Of a stretch of 64,000 nt of DNA, positions 9,432 to 18,185 are shown one piece after another. The first letter of the stretch is position 1, and every line of letters starts with the position of its first letter. A program made the position numbers and the translations under genes. A model generated the notes under the pieces. That model did no database searches. It was not told where the DNA came from and saw nothing but the letters and a program-made list of their open reading frames with translations. The stretch spans positions 537,001-601,000 of the forward strand of contig NZ_PGEP01000001.1 in assembly GCF_002797445.1 (NCBI RefSeq), written 5' to 3'. The DNA comes from Acidovorax sp. 69. GTDB taxonomy: Bacteria; Pseudomonadota; Gammaproteobacteria; Burkholderiales; Burkholderiaceae_C.

Positions 9432-10235
9432 ATGAGCAGTGACATCCTCAACAAAATCGTCGCCGTCAAGCACGAAGAAGTGGCCGCCGCCAAAAAGCGC
9501 CTGCCTTTTGACGCCATGCGCGCCGATGCCGAGAGCCGTGTGCTCACGCGCGACTTTGAAGGCGCCCTGCGCGCCAAGATCGCCAAGGGCCAGGCGGCGG
9601 TGATTGCCGAGATCAAGAAGGCCAGCCCCAGCAAGGGCGTGTTGCGCGCCGATTTCGAGCCCGCCGACATCGCCCAGAGCTACATGGAAGGCGATGGCAA
9701 GGTCAGCGCGGCCTGCCTGTCGGTGCTGACCGACCGGCAGTTCTTTCAGGGCCAGCCCGACTACCTGAAACAAGCCCGCGCCAGCACCTTGCTGCCCGTG
9801 CTGCGCAAGGATTTCATGGTGGACCCTTACCAGGTGTACGAAGCCCGGGCCATGGGCGCCGACGCCATTTTGCTGATCGCCGCCTGCCTGGACGATGCGC
9901 AGATGGCCGACTTCGAGGCCATTGCCCGCAGCCTGGACATGGCGGTGCTGGTGGAGGTGCATGACCGGCCCGAGCTGGAGCGCGCCTTGAAACTCAAGAC
10001 GCCCTTGGTGGGCATCAACAACCGCAACCTGCGCACGTTTGAAGTGACGCTGGACACAACGCTCTCCATGTTGAAGGACGTACCCGCTGACCGCCTGCTG
10101 GTCACCGAATCCGGCATCCTGAAACCCCAGGACGTGAAGACCATGCGCGACGCGGGCGTGCACGCCTTCCTGGTGGGTGAGGCCTTCATGCGCGCCGATG
10201 ACCCGGGTCTGGCGCTGGCCAAGCTGTTTGCCTGA
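9432..10235 (+). CDS. trpC: Indole-3-glycerol phosphate synthase
   Basis: A 267-residue TIM-barrel enzyme closing the indole ring (step four of Trp synthesis). Motifs are [49 protein letters not shown] and VTESGI, which hold the phosphate and catalytic Lys and Glu residues. TrpF is not fused to it and is not in the window, nor are trpB and trpA, so the Trp pathway is split here, as is usual in Burkholderiales. It is the last trp gene of the cluster; a dispersed repeat starts at its stop. Confidence 0.95.
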   Translation: MSSDILNKIVAVKHEEVAAAKKRLPFDAMRADAESRVLTRDFEGALRAKIAKGQAAVIAEIKKASPSKGVLRADFEPADIAQSYMEGDGKVSAACLSVLTDRQFFQGQPDYLKQARASTLLPVLRKDFMVDPYQVYEARAMGADAILLIAACLDDAQMADFEAIARSLDMAVLVEVHDRPELERALKLKTPLVGINNRNLRTFEVTLDTTLSMLKDVPADRLLVTESGILKPQDVKTMRDAGVHAFLVGEAFMRADDPGLALAKLFA

Positions 10236-10290
10236 TAGCTGCCGCTCACTATTCTTTTGATAGCTGCTGGCGCATATGTAAATTGCGCTA
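10234..10290 (+). repeat. Dispersed TAGCTGCTGGCGC repeat between trpC and ung
   Basis: GATAGCTGC occurs twice (10235 and 10259), the second followed by TGGCGCATATGTAAATTGCGCTA. It matches the copy at 14958-15012 in the run gatagctgctRgcgcatat. The trpC stop codon lies in its first bases. Confidence 0.75.
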
Positions 10291-10305
10291 CCTGCCGATT
10301 TCGCC

Positions 10306-11028
10306 ATGAATCCCTCTGAAATGCCCGCCACACAACTCCAGACGGCACACCCGGCCGACTGGCTGGTGGCGCCCGGCTGGCAGCCGTTGGTGGATGCCTT
10401 TTTTGCCGGCGCACGCGGGCAGGCGTTGCTTGCGTTTTTGCAGGCCCGGCTGCAGGCGGGCGCGGCGATTTTTCCGCCCCAGCCTCTGCGGGCGCTGGAG
10501 CTGACGCCGCCCGAGGACGTGCGCGTGGTCATCCTGGGGCAGGACCCATACCACGGCCGGGGCCAGGCCGAGGGGCTGGCTTTTTCGGTGGCGCCGGGTG
10601 TGCGCCTGCCACCCTCTCTGCAGAACATCTTCAAGGAAATGCAGCGCGACCTGGGCGTGGCCTTTCCCCCCTTCCCGAACCCGGGCGGCAGCCTGGTCAA
10701 GTGGGCCAAAAACGGCGTGCTGCTGCTCAACACCGGCCTCACGGTGGAAGAGGGCCAGGCCGCCAGCCATGCTGGCAAGGGCTGGGAGGCGCTGACCGAC
10801 GCCGTCATTCGCCATGTGGCCGAAGGGCCGCGCCCGGTGGTGTTCATGCTCTGGGGGGCACATGCCCAGTCCAAGCGCGCGTGGATTCCCGCAGACCGGG
10901 GGCATCTGGTGCTCACGTCCAACCACCCCTCGCCGCTGTCGGCGCTGCGCCCGCCCGTGCCCTTCATCGGCAACGGGCACTTTGGCAAGGCCCGCGAGTT
11001 TCGTCAGCGCCACGAAAACCAGGGTTGA
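10306..11028 (+). CDS. ung: Uracil-DNA glycosylase
   Basis: A 240-residue family 1 uracil-DNA glycosylase starting base excision repair of uracil. The water-activating loop GQDPYHG carries Asp80; the uracil-binding part is [10 protein letters not shown], and the DNA-intercalation loop is HPSPLSA with the catalytic His before PSP. Length is normal for the family. It follows the trp cluster on the same strand but is separated by a repeat, so co-transcription is uncertain. It converges with the LysR gene downstream. Confidence 0.95.
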   Translation: MNPSEMPATQLQTAHPADWLVAPGWQPLVDAFFAGARGQALLAFLQARLQAGAAIFPPQPLRALELTPPEDVRVVILGQDPYHGRGQAEGLAFSVAPGVRLPPSLQNIFKEMQRDLGVAFPPFPNPGGSLVKWAKNGVLLLNTGLTVEEGQAASHAGKGWEALTDAVIRHVAEGPRPVVFMLWGAHAQSKRAWIPADRGHLVLTSNHPSPLSALRPPVPFIGNGHFGKAREFRQRHENQG

Positions 11029-11054
11029 CAGCGCCTTGCCGGGCGAATCAGCAG

Positions 11055-11960
11055 TCAACCCGGCAACTGCTCCCTGAGCAACTCCAGAAACGCCTGCGCC
11101 GCTACCGGCAGGCTGCGCCCGGCCAGGGTCTGGATCTCGATGTCGCGCAGGTCCATGCCGGGGTCGCTGATGGGCAGGGCCACGATGGTGCGATCGGCCA
11201 CCAGGTGGCGCACGGCGATCTCGCTGGCCACCGACAGTCCGCCGCCCAGCTGCACAAAGTTGACCACCGTCTTGGCGTGGTTGCTGATGAGCACGGCCTC
11301 CAGTTGCAGGCCCTGGCGGCTGCAGACGATGTCGATCATCTGGCGCACCGTGGTTTCGGCTGGGGGCAATGCCAGCGGGTATTCGGCCATCTGCGCCAGG
11401 GTCACACTGCCCGCGCCCGCCAGCGGATGGCCGGGCGGCAGCAGGGCCAACACCGGCGCGCTCTGGCGGTAGGCCACCTCGATGTCCTTGTGGGGCGCGC
11501 GGCTGAAACACAGGCCGACGTCGGCCGCGCCGCTGCGCACGGCGTCGGGCACCTGCGCGGTGGGCAGGGCAATCACACTGAACTGGATGCCCGAGTGTGT
11601 GCGCTGGAATTCAACACACAGGCGGGGCACCAGCTCATTCGCAAAGGCGTCCGAAGTGGCCAGCCGCACCTGCCCGGCGCGCAAACCCTGCAGTGCGCCG
11701 ATCTCGCCCAGCGCACGTTCTGCGTCCAGCACCGTGCGGCGCGCATGCACCGCCAAAATCTCTCCGGCCGCCGTCAGCACCATGCCACGCGGGTGGCGCT
11801 CGAACAGTGGCGTGCCCAGCTGGGCCTCCAGCCCCGCAATTTGGCGGCTCAGGGCCGATGCGGCGACATGCAGGCGGGCCGAGGCCTCTGTGAGCGAGCC
11901 GCTGTGTGCCACTTCCAGAAAGTAACGCAGTGTGGTGTCTTGCAAAAGCTGGGGGCGCAT
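11055..11960 (-). CDS. LysR-family transcriptional regulator
   Basis: A 301-residue regulator with an N-terminal winged helix-turn-helix (LRYFLEVAHSGSLTEASARLHVAASALSRQI region, about residues 10-50) and a periplasmic-binding-type effector domain. ATG 11960 is preferred because the frame upstream (to 12071) is low-complexity and the HTH would then lie at the usual distance from the start. It is divergent from a Bug-type receptor gene, with a 233-bp spacer carrying a strong inverted repeat (12054-12074), so it probably controls that receptor and itself. The effector is unknown. Confidence 0.88.
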   Translation of the reverse strand: MRPQLLQDTTLRYFLEVAHSGSLTEASARLHVAASALSRQIAGLEAQLGTPLFERHPRGMVLTAAGEILAVHARRTVLDAERALGEIGALQGLRAGQVRLATSDAFANELVPRLCVEFQRTHSGIQFSVIALPTAQVPDAVRSGAADVGLCFSRAPHKDIEVAYRQSAPVLALLPPGHPLAGAGSVTLAQMAEYPLALPPAETTVRQMIDIVCSRQGLQLEAVLISNHAKTVVNFVQLGGGLSVASEIAVRHLVADRTIVALPISDPGMDLRDIEIQTLAGRSLPVAAQAFLELLREQLPG

Positions 11961-12053
11961 GGCGGGGCGATGGGATGGTGATGGGTGCGGGTGGATAGAG
12001 AGAGAGCGGCGGCGCGCTGCCTGGTTTGCTTGCCAGGGTAATAAGTATGAAGT

Positions 12054-12074
12054 GCTTTGCCGTGACGGCAAAGC
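12054..12074. promoter_or_regulatory. 21-bp inverted repeat, candidate LysR operator
   Basis: GCTTTGCCG and CGGCAAAGC form perfect 9-base arms around TGA. The repeat lies between a divergent LysR gene and a Bug receptor gene, the classic place of a LysR regulator site. It has no T-run, so a terminator is unlikely. Confidence 0.55.
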
Positions 12075-12193
12075 TCCTTGCCGAATTGGTGGTGGTCATC
12101 CCCGCCGTGCGTTCCTAAGATGATTGCTCTGCACGGCCTGTGGCAGTCGCCACCGGGCCGCCTGTGTTCTACCGTCGTCGGGGAGTGTGGTGT

Positions 12194-13177
12194 ATGCGTC
12201 TTGCATCTTGGGGTCGTGGCCTGTGTGGCCTGGTGGGGCTGATGGCCTTTGTGGCGGGTGCGCATGCGCAAGCTGCCTGGCCTGATCGCCCCGTGCGCGT
12301 GATCGTGCCGTTTCCGGCCAGTGGCGCAACCGACCTGGTGGCCCGCGTCGTCACGCAGCGCGTGGCGGCCGACCTGGGCCAGCAGATGGTGGTGGACAAC
12401 AAGCCTGGCGCAGGTGGTACCCTGGGCACGGCCGAGGCGGCCAAGGCCGCACCCGACGGCTACACGCTGCTGCTGACGACCAGTAGCACCCACGCCATCT
12501 CGCCCCATCTGATGCCCAAGCTGGCGTACGACCCGCGCAAGGACTTCGTGCCCGTGGCCCATGTGGCCGACGCACCCAGCGTGCTGCTGGTCACGAACTC
12601 GCTGCCCGTCAAGACGGTGGCCGAACTGATTGCCTACGCCAAAGCCCACCCCGGCAAGCTCAACTACGCCACCAGTGGCAACGGCACCATCGTGCACCTG
12701 AATACGGCGGCCTTCAGCGCCCAGGCGGGTGTGGAGATGACACATATCCCCTACAAGGGCACGGCGCTGGCCATTCCGGACCTGATCGCCGGGCAGACGC
12801 ATGTGTTGTTTGATTCGCTACCCACCGGCATGCCCCACGCCAAGGCGGGCCGCCTGCGCGCCCTGGCTGTGACCAGCGAAAAGCGCAGCGCGCTGGCGCC
12901 CGATCTGCCCACGCTGGCCGAGTCCGGCTTGCCCGGTTATTCGTCGGTGACCTGGTTTGGCGTGTACTTGCCCGCAGGCGCCCCCCCTGCGCTGGTGGAC
13001 CGCGTGCACAAAGCCTTTGCCAAGGCCGTGCAAGCCCCCGAAGTGGCGGCCAGCCTGGCCAAGCTGGGTGTGGAGCCCGCCGCGCCCAGCACGCCCGCGC
13101 AGTTTGGCGCCATGGTGCAGGCCGACAGCACCCGCTGGTCCGCCGTGATCCGTCAGCACAAAATTTCACTGGATTGA
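12194..13177 (+). CDS. Bug-family (tripartite tricarboxylate transporter) substrate-binding protein
   Basis: A 327-residue periplasmic receptor. The signal peptide ends at AHA-QAAW, followed by PDRPVRVIVPFPASGATD, the standard Bug start, and later NKPGAGGTLGTAEAAKAAPDGYTLL and IPYKGTALA. ATG 12194 is chosen because GGGGAG lies just upstream and it puts the signal peptide at the N terminus; an upstream in-frame GTG at 12140 would add 18 unlikely residues. No TctA or TctB membrane partners are nearby, so it is an orphan receptor, as is common in Burkholderiales. The ligand (often a carboxylate) is unknown. Confidence 0.9.
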   Translation: MRLASWGRGLCGLVGLMAFVAGAHAQAAWPDRPVRVIVPFPASGATDLVARVVTQRVAADLGQQMVVDNKPGAGGTLGTAEAAKAAPDGYTLLLTTSSTHAISPHLMPKLAYDPRKDFVPVAHVADAPSVLLVTNSLPVKTVAELIAYAKAHPGKLNYATSGNGTIVHLNTAAFSAQAGVEMTHIPYKGTALAIPDLIAGQTHVLFDSLPTGMPHAKAGRLRALAVTSEKRSALAPDLPTLAESGLPGYSSVTWFGVYLPAGAPPALVDRVHKAFAKAVQAPEVAASLAKLGVEPAAPSTPAQFGAMVQADSTRWSAVIRQHKISLD

Positions 13178-13181
13178 TTCA

Positions 13182-13300
13182 AGCACCCCCTGAGTCGCCT
13201 TCAGCGCCTTCGCCCCAAGGGGACGACGCCCTCGGTGCGGGTGGCCCCTCCTCGGCGTCCCTCGCCTGGGGCGCGCCAGTTTTCATCCGAGCGGGTCTTC
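13182..13300 (-). repeat. Long Comamonadaceae-type intergenic repeat, copy 1
   Basis: The segment ACCCCCTGAG...CGCCTTC...CCCC-AAGGGGAC...CGCC matches, in inverse orientation, the element at 28740-28875. It follows directly after the Bug receptor stop and may act as an RNA hairpin at the 3' end. It holds no gene. Confidence 0.55.
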
Positions 13301-13322
13301 GCCCGCCATGGAGTCTCATCAC

Positions 13323-14933
13323 ATGAATCCTCAAGCCCTCGACTGGTCCCTTCCCTATGCCTCTCACCGCAGCGCGGTGATGGGGCGCAATGTGGTGTCT
13401 GCCTCGCAGCCGCTGGCGGCGCAGGCGGGCCTGCGCATGCTGCTGGCCGGTGGCAATGCGGTGGACGCCGCGCTGGCTGCCGCCATGGTGCTCACCGTGG
13501 TCGAGCCCACCGGCTGCGGCCTGGGCAGCGACGGTTTTGCCATCGTGTGGGACGGCAAGGAACTGCACGGCCTCAATGCTTCGGGCCGCTCGCCTGCGGC
13601 GTGGACGCCTGAATACTTTGAGAAGTTGGGCGGCATCCCCGAAACGGGCTGGAACGCTGTCACCGTGCCTGGCGCCGTGTCGGCCTGGGTGGCGCTGTCC
13701 AAACGCCTGGGCAAGCTGCCTTTTGCGCAACTGGCCCAGCCTGCCATCGACTACGCGCGCAACGGTTTCCCCGTGTCGCCCACCATCGCCCGGCAATGGG
13801 CGCTGGGCGCGGCCAAGCTCGGTGCGCAGCCCGGATTTGCCGAATGTTTCATGCCCAGCTACCTGGGCGGCCGCGCGCCGCTGGCGGGTGAGATTTTCCG
13901 CAGCGAGGCCCATGCCCGCACGCTGGAGCTGATTGCCGAAACCGAGGGCGAGGCCTTCTACCGCGGCGTGATCGCCGAGCGCATCGTGGCGCATGCACAG
14001 GCCAACGGCGGCGCCATGACGCTGGCCGACCTGGCCGACCACCGGGCCGACTGGGTGGGCACCATCAGCCAACGTTTTGGCGATTCGGTGGTCCATGAGA
14101 TTCCGCCCAACGGCCAGGGCATCGCGGCGCTGATGGCGCTGGGCATGCTCGACGCCCACGGCATCGGGGCGCACCCGGTGGACGATGTGGAGACCGTGCA
14201 CGCCAGCATCGAGGCCATGAAGCTCGCGTTTGCCGACCTGCACCAGTACAACGCCGACATCGACGCCATGCCGGTGGCGCCGCGTGACCTGCTCGATGCC
14301 GACTACCTGCGCGGCCGCGCCGCCCTGATCGACCGCGAGCGCGCGGGCGACCCTGGCCACGGCGCTCCCCGCCCCGGTGGCACGGTGTACCTGGCGGCGG
14401 CCGATGCGTCGGGGATGATGGTGTCGTTCATCCAGTCCAACTACATGGGTTTTGGTTCGGGCGTGGTGGTGCCAGGCACCGGCATCAGCCTGCAGAACCG
14501 GGGCCACGGCTTCAACCTCACGCCCGGCCACGCCAACCAGGTGGCGCCGCGCAAGCGCCCCTCGCACACCATCATTCCGGCCTTTGCCATGCATGCCGAC
14601 GGCACGCCGCAGATGGCGTTTGGCGTGATGGGCGGCCCCATGCAGAGCCAGGGCCACACGCAGATGGCACTGCGTGTGCTGCGCTACGGCCAGAACCCCC
14701 AGGCCGCCGCCGATGCGCCCCGCTGGCGCGTGACCGGTGGCAAGGGCGTGGCGGTGGAGCCGGGGTTCGATGCCGCCGTGATCGCCGCGCTGCGCGCGCG
14801 AGGCCATGAGGTGACGGTGGAAGAAGGCAACGGCGTGTTTGCCTTTGGTGGCGCCCAGCTCGTGCTGCGCAATGGCCACAGCTATATTGCAGGCTCTGAC
14901 CCCCGCAAGGATGGGCATGCGGTGGCGTTCTGA
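13323..14933 (+). CDS. ggt: Gamma-glutamyltransferase family protein
   Basis: A 536-residue Ntn hydrolase made as a proenzyme that cleaves itself into two subunits. The expected nucleophile is Thr354 at the start of TVYLAAADASGMMVSF, preceded by a Pro/Gly-rich linker (HGAPRPGG) where autoprocessing occurs. The N-terminal GGNAVDAALAAAMVLTVVEP motif is typical. I see no signal peptide, so it may be cytoplasmic, as in GGT-like acylases and transferases that act on non-glutathione substrates. ATG 13323 follows GGAG at 13310. Substrate is uncertain: gamma-glutamyl compounds or related amides. Confidence 0.85.
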   Translation: MNPQALDWSLPYASHRSAVMGRNVVSASQPLAAQAGLRMLLAGGNAVDAALAAAMVLTVVEPTGCGLGSDGFAIVWDGKELHGLNASGRSPAAWTPEYFEKLGGIPETGWNAVTVPGAVSAWVALSKRLGKLPFAQLAQPAIDYARNGFPVSPTIARQWALGAAKLGAQPGFAECFMPSYLGGRAPLAGEIFRSEAHARTLELIAETEGEAFYRGVIAERIVAHAQANGGAMTLADLADHRADWVGTISQRFGDSVVHEIPPNGQGIAALMALGMLDAHGIGAHPVDDVETVHASIEAMKLAFADLHQYNADIDAMPVAPRDLLDADYLRGRAALIDRERAGDPGHGAPRPGGTVYLAAADASGMMVSFIQSNYMGFGSGVVVPGTGISLQNRGHGFNLTPGHANQVAPRKRPSHTIIPAFAMHADGTPQMAFGVMGGPMQSQGHTQMALRVLRYGQNPQAAADAPRWRVTGGKGVAVEPGFDAAVIAALRARGHEVTVEEGNGVFAFGGAQLVLRNGHSYIAGSDPRKDGHAVAF

Positions 14934-14957
14934 TCGGCGCCGTGGGCAGGATCTGTT

Positions 14958-15012
14958 TCACTATTCAATTGATAGCTGCTAGCGCATATCCCATAAGCGC
15001 TGGTGGCTATTT
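14958..15012 (+). repeat. Dispersed TAGCTGCTAGCGC repeat downstream of ggt
   Basis: Sequence ttgatagctgctagcgcatat then cataagcgctggtggctat: two arms that are imperfect inverted copies. It lies between the convergent ggt and DMT exporter genes, so it could serve as a bidirectional hairpin. Confidence 0.75.
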
Positions 15013-15018
15013 TGGTGC

Positions 15019-15930
15019 CTAACGGGTCTCGCGCACGGTCAGCCAGGCGCTGGCCGCGCCGCTGAGCACGATGGCCGCGATGCCCGCCATCGACCACGCA
15101 TCGGGCACATGGCGGTACACCAGCCAGCCCGCCAGCATGGCAAACCCGATCTGAGAATACAGAAACGGCGCAATCGTCACCGGCGTGGTGCGCGCATAGG
15201 CGTTGAGCAGCAGCATGTGGCCCACCGCGCTCGACAGGCCCATGGTGAACATGCCCGCCCACAGCCACGGGTCATTCACGGTCTGCCAGACGAATGGCAC
15301 GCCCAGAGACACCAGCGCGGTGGCGATCCAGCTGGTGTAGAGCTGGGTGGTGGCGGGGCTCTCGTGCCCGGCCATCTTGCTGCTGATGACCTGGTAACCC
15401 GTGCCCGAGGCCAGCAGGCACAGCGGCCACAGCAGGGCCCAGGTGAAGGCGTCGCTGCCCGGGCGGATGATGGCCAGCGTGCCCGTGAGACCAATGGCTA
15501 CCAGCCACCAGCGCCAGGCGCTCACGCGCTGGTGCAGCCACAGCGCGGCCACCACCGTCACGCACAGCGGCGTGGTCGCCACCACCGCCGTGAACTCGGG
15601 CAGCGGCATGTGCATGATGCTGATGAAGCCAAACAGGCTGGTGGCCGTGAACAGCGCCCCGCGCAGCGCCTGAAAACGCGGCTGTGTGGTGCGCAGCGCG
15701 GCCAGCCCCTCGCGGTGCAGAACAAAGGCCGTGGTCAGCAGCGACTGGAACAGGTAGCGCATCCACAGCGCCATCAGCAGCGGCACGCCCACGCTCACCA
15801 GCTTGGTGGCGGTGTCCAGCAGCGCAAAACACGCGCAGGCCACCACCGTCAGCACAATGCCCACCAGGGCTGATCGCAGCCGGGTGCGGCGTGCGTGCAG
15901 CCCGTCGGTGGCGGGGGGCGTGGGGCTCAC
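15019..15930 (-). CDS. DMT superfamily (EamA) transporter
   Basis: A 303-residue inner membrane protein with about ten hydrophobic segments in two EamA halves; the motif [12 protein letters not shown] and the later [14 protein letters not shown] / [14 protein letters not shown] parts are typical of drug/metabolite exporters. The start is GTG 15930, whose bases overlap the queA stop codon (GTGA), so translation is probably coupled to queA. The frame is open far upstream inside queA, but that is a shadow. The substrate is unknown. Confidence 0.85.
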   Translation of the reverse strand: MSPTPPATDGLHARRTRLRSALVGIVLTVVACACFALLDTATKLVSVGVPLLMALWMRYLFQSLLTTAFVLHREGLAALRTTQPRFQALRGALFTATSLFGFISIMHMPLPEFTAVVATTPLCVTVVAALWLHQRVSAWRWWLVAIGLTGTLAIIRPGSDAFTWALLWPLCLLASGTGYQVISSKMAGHESPATTQLYTSWIATALVSLGVPFVWQTVNDPWLWAGMFTMGLSSAVGHMLLLNAYARTTPVTIAPFLYSQIGFAMLAGWLVYRHVPDAWSMAGIAAIVLSGAASAWLTVRETR

Positions 15931-17090
15931 GGCGTGCTGCGCGCACGCTCCAGCAGCATGGCGTCGCCATAGCTGAAGAAGCGGTACTGCTGCGCCATCG
16001 CGTGCCGGTACAGGCCCATGATGTGGGCGTAGCCCGCAAACGCGCTCACCAGCATCATCAGCGTGCTCTTGGGCAGGTGAAAGTTGGTGATCAGCACATC
16101 CACCACCTGGAATGCAAAGCCCGGTGTGATGAAGATATTGGTGTCGCCAGAGGCCTGGCCCGTCTTCGCCCAGGATTCGAGTGTGCGCACGGTGGTGGTG
16201 CCCACGGCCACCACGCGGCCGCCGCGCTGGCGGCAGCGCTCCAGCGCTGCCAGCGTGGCCAGCGGAATCTCGTACCACTCGCTGTGCATCTGGTGCTCGG
16301 CCAGGTTCTCGGTCTTGCAGGGCTGGAAGGTGCCTGCGCCCACGTGCAACGTGACGCTGGCGCGCTCGATGCCGCGTGCGGCCAGGTCGGCCAGCACGCC
16401 TTCGTCAAAGTGCAGCGCGGCCGTGGGGGCTGCCACGGCGCCGGGGTTGCGGGCAAAAACGGTCTGGTAGCGCTGGCTGTCCTCGGCCTCGTCGGGGTCG
16501 TGGTCGGTGTTTTGCTGGCGCTCGATGTAGGGCGGCAGCGGCAGGTGGCCGTGGCGGTCCATCAGCTCCCAGGGCGACTCGCCTGCGGGGCCGTGCAGCG
16601 CAAAGCGGAACAGCGGGCCGTCCTCGGTGGGCCAGCGGCCCAGCAGCTGCGCGTCAAAGCCGCCCGCCTTGCGGCCACCGGCCATGTGCACCACGCTGCC
16701 AGGCAGGGGCTTCTTGCTGACCTTCATGTGGGCCACGACTTCGTTACCCGGGTTGCCAGCCTCAGCAGGCAGCACGCGTTCGATCAGCAGCTCCAGCTTG
16801 CCGCCGCTGGCCTTCTCGCCAAAGATGCGCGCCTTGACCACGCGCGTGTCGTTGAACACCAGCAGGTCGCCTTCGCGCAGCAGTCCGGGCAGCTCGCGGA
16901 AGATGCGGTCCACGGGCTGCATGGCGCGGCCATCGAGCAGGCGCGAGGCGCTGCGCTCGGGGGCGGGGTGCTGGGCAATGAGTTCGGGGGGCAGCGAGAA
17001 GTCGAAGTCGCTGAGGGTGAAAACGCGCGGCGTGGAAGGGCCGCCGGAGGCGAGGGGCGCACTGGTTGCGCCGCTGGAGAGATCAGTCAT
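15927..17090 (-). CDS. queA: S-adenosylmethionine:tRNA ribosyltransferase-isomerase
   Basis: A 387-residue enzyme that transfers the ribosyl part of SAM to 7-aminomethyl-deazaguanine in tRNA, giving epoxyqueuosine at the wobble base of GUN anticodons. Recognisable parts are [58 protein letters not shown] and [13 protein letters not shown] 17090 gives MTDLSSG plus a short Ser/Pro-rich lead before the conserved start. The family length is about 340-360, so the N-terminal 25 residues are extra. It is followed by a coupled EamA exporter; tgt is not in the window. Confidence 0.93.
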   Translation of the reverse strand: MTDLSSGATSAPLASGGPSTPRVFTLSDFDFSLPPELIAQHPAPERSASRLLDGRAMQPVDRIFRELPGLLREGDLLVFNDTRVVKARIFGEKASGGKLELLIERVLPAEAGNPGNEVVAHMKVSKKPLPGSVVHMAGGRKAGGFDAQLLGRWPTEDGPLFRFALHGPAGESPWELMDRHGHLPLPPYIERQQNTDHDPDEAEDSQRYQTVFARNPGAVAAPTAALHFDEGVLADLAARGIERASVTLHVGAGTFQPCKTENLAEHQMHSEWYEIPLATLAALERCRQRGGRVVAVGTTTVRTLESWAKTGQASGDTNIFITPGFAFQVVDVLITNFHLPKSTLMMLVSAFAGYAHIMGLYRHAMAQQYRFFSYGDAMLLERARSTP

Positions 17091-17189
17091 CGTGCTTGAG
17101 GGCCGAACGGGCCCGTGCCAAGGTAAAAATTGCGGAAGGGGCGATTGTCCCATGGGGCTGCAGGCCCTGTAGGCCCTGCAGGTGCGGTG

Positions 17190-18146
17190 CTAGGGCGAGG
17201 TGGTGAATGCCACCGGTGCCGGTACGCTGTGCACCAGCCGTTGCACGTCATCGGCCTGGGCCAGGGTGGTGCCCGGATGCAGCAAGGCGGCAGCGCCTGC
17301 TGCCACGCCCCAGCGCAGCGCCTCGGCAGGCGCATCGCCCCGGTCCAGCGCCCAGACCAGCGCCGCCAAAAAGCAGTCCCCCGCGCCCGTGGTGCCGGTC
17401 GTAGCGGGCATGTTCGGCGCTGGCGCCTGCCACATGCCCTCGCGCGTGGCCAGCACCGCGCCCTGTTCGCCCACCGACAGGGCCACGATCTCGGCCGCGC
17501 CGCTCGTAACCAGGGATCGGGCGGCGACACACCAGTCGGCCGCGTGTTCCAGTGGCTGCTGCACCACGTCGCGCAGCTCGCGCAGGCTGGGCTTGACCAG
17601 CGCCACGCCGGCCTGCAATGCGGCGGCCAGCGGTGGGCCCGATGTGTCGATCACCACACGCACTCCCCGGGCCGATAGGGCCCGTGCCAGTTGCGCATAG
17701 AAGTCATCGGGCGTGCCGGGCGGCAGGCTGCCGCTGGCAATGAACCAGCGGGGCGACGGGGTGTGGGCCGTCAGCGCATCCAGGCAGGCCTGCCATTCGG
17801 TGGCTTGCAGCGTGGGGCCGGGCAGTACAAACCGAAATTCCTGGCCCGTACTGGTCTCGACCACCGAGAAGTTCTCGCGCGTGTCGCCCGCAATCGGCTG
17901 CAGTGTTGTGGGCACGCCTTCATCGGCCAGCAATTGCTGCACCTGTGCGCCCGCCGCGCCACCCGCCAGCGCCCAGGCCAACACATCAGCGCCCAAGCGG
18001 TGCAGCACCCGTGCCACATTGATGCCGCCGCCGCCCGCAAAGCGCTGCACGGGGCCGCAACGCAGCTTGTGGGTGGGGGCCACGTGGTCTGTCGTGGTGG
18101 CCAGGTCCAGCGCCGGGTTCAGGGTGAGGGTGATCAGTGCGGGCAC
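17190..18146 (-). CDS. PfkB-family sugar kinase (1-phosphofructokinase / 6-phosphofructokinase type)
   Basis: A 318-residue kinase of the ribokinase fold. It shows the LTLNPALDLATTTD start typical of 1-phosphofructokinase and PfkB, the sugar-binding GGGGINVARVLHRLGADV motif and the ATP/anion-hole GTTGAGDCFLAAL motif with the catalytic Asp. Start is GTG 18146, the only suitable start in frame before the motif. No fructose PTS genes flank it, so Fru-6-P or tagatose-6-P are as likely as Fru-1-P. It is on the same strand as the HD-GYP gene upstream, 39 bases after it. Confidence 0.85.
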   Translation of the reverse strand: MPALITLTLNPALDLATTTDHVAPTHKLRCGPVQRFAGGGGINVARVLHRLGADVLAWALAGGAAGAQVQQLLADEGVPTTLQPIAGDTRENFSVVETSTGQEFRFVLPGPTLQATEWQACLDALTAHTPSPRWFIASGSLPPGTPDDFYAQLARALSARGVRVVIDTSGPPLAAALQAGVALVKPSLRELRDVVQQPLEHAADWCVAARSLVTSGAAEIVALSVGEQGAVLATREGMWQAPAPNMPATTGTTGAGDCFLAALVWALDRGDAPAEALRWGVAAGAAALLHPGTTLAQADDVQRLVHSVPAPVAFTTSP

Positions 18147-18185
18147 GGGGCCACCATGCAGGGCGAAGCGAAAGGCATGCGTGAG

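Noticed and set aside
8352..10988. 878-codon open frame on the minus strand
   Set aside because: It runs antisense through trpD, trpC and ung, has Ser/Pro/Arg-rich composition and no domain; a shadow.
13179..14918. 579-codon minus-strand frame opposite ggt
   Set aside because: Shadow of the gamma-glutamyltransferase gene; no recognisable domain and it extends into a repeat.
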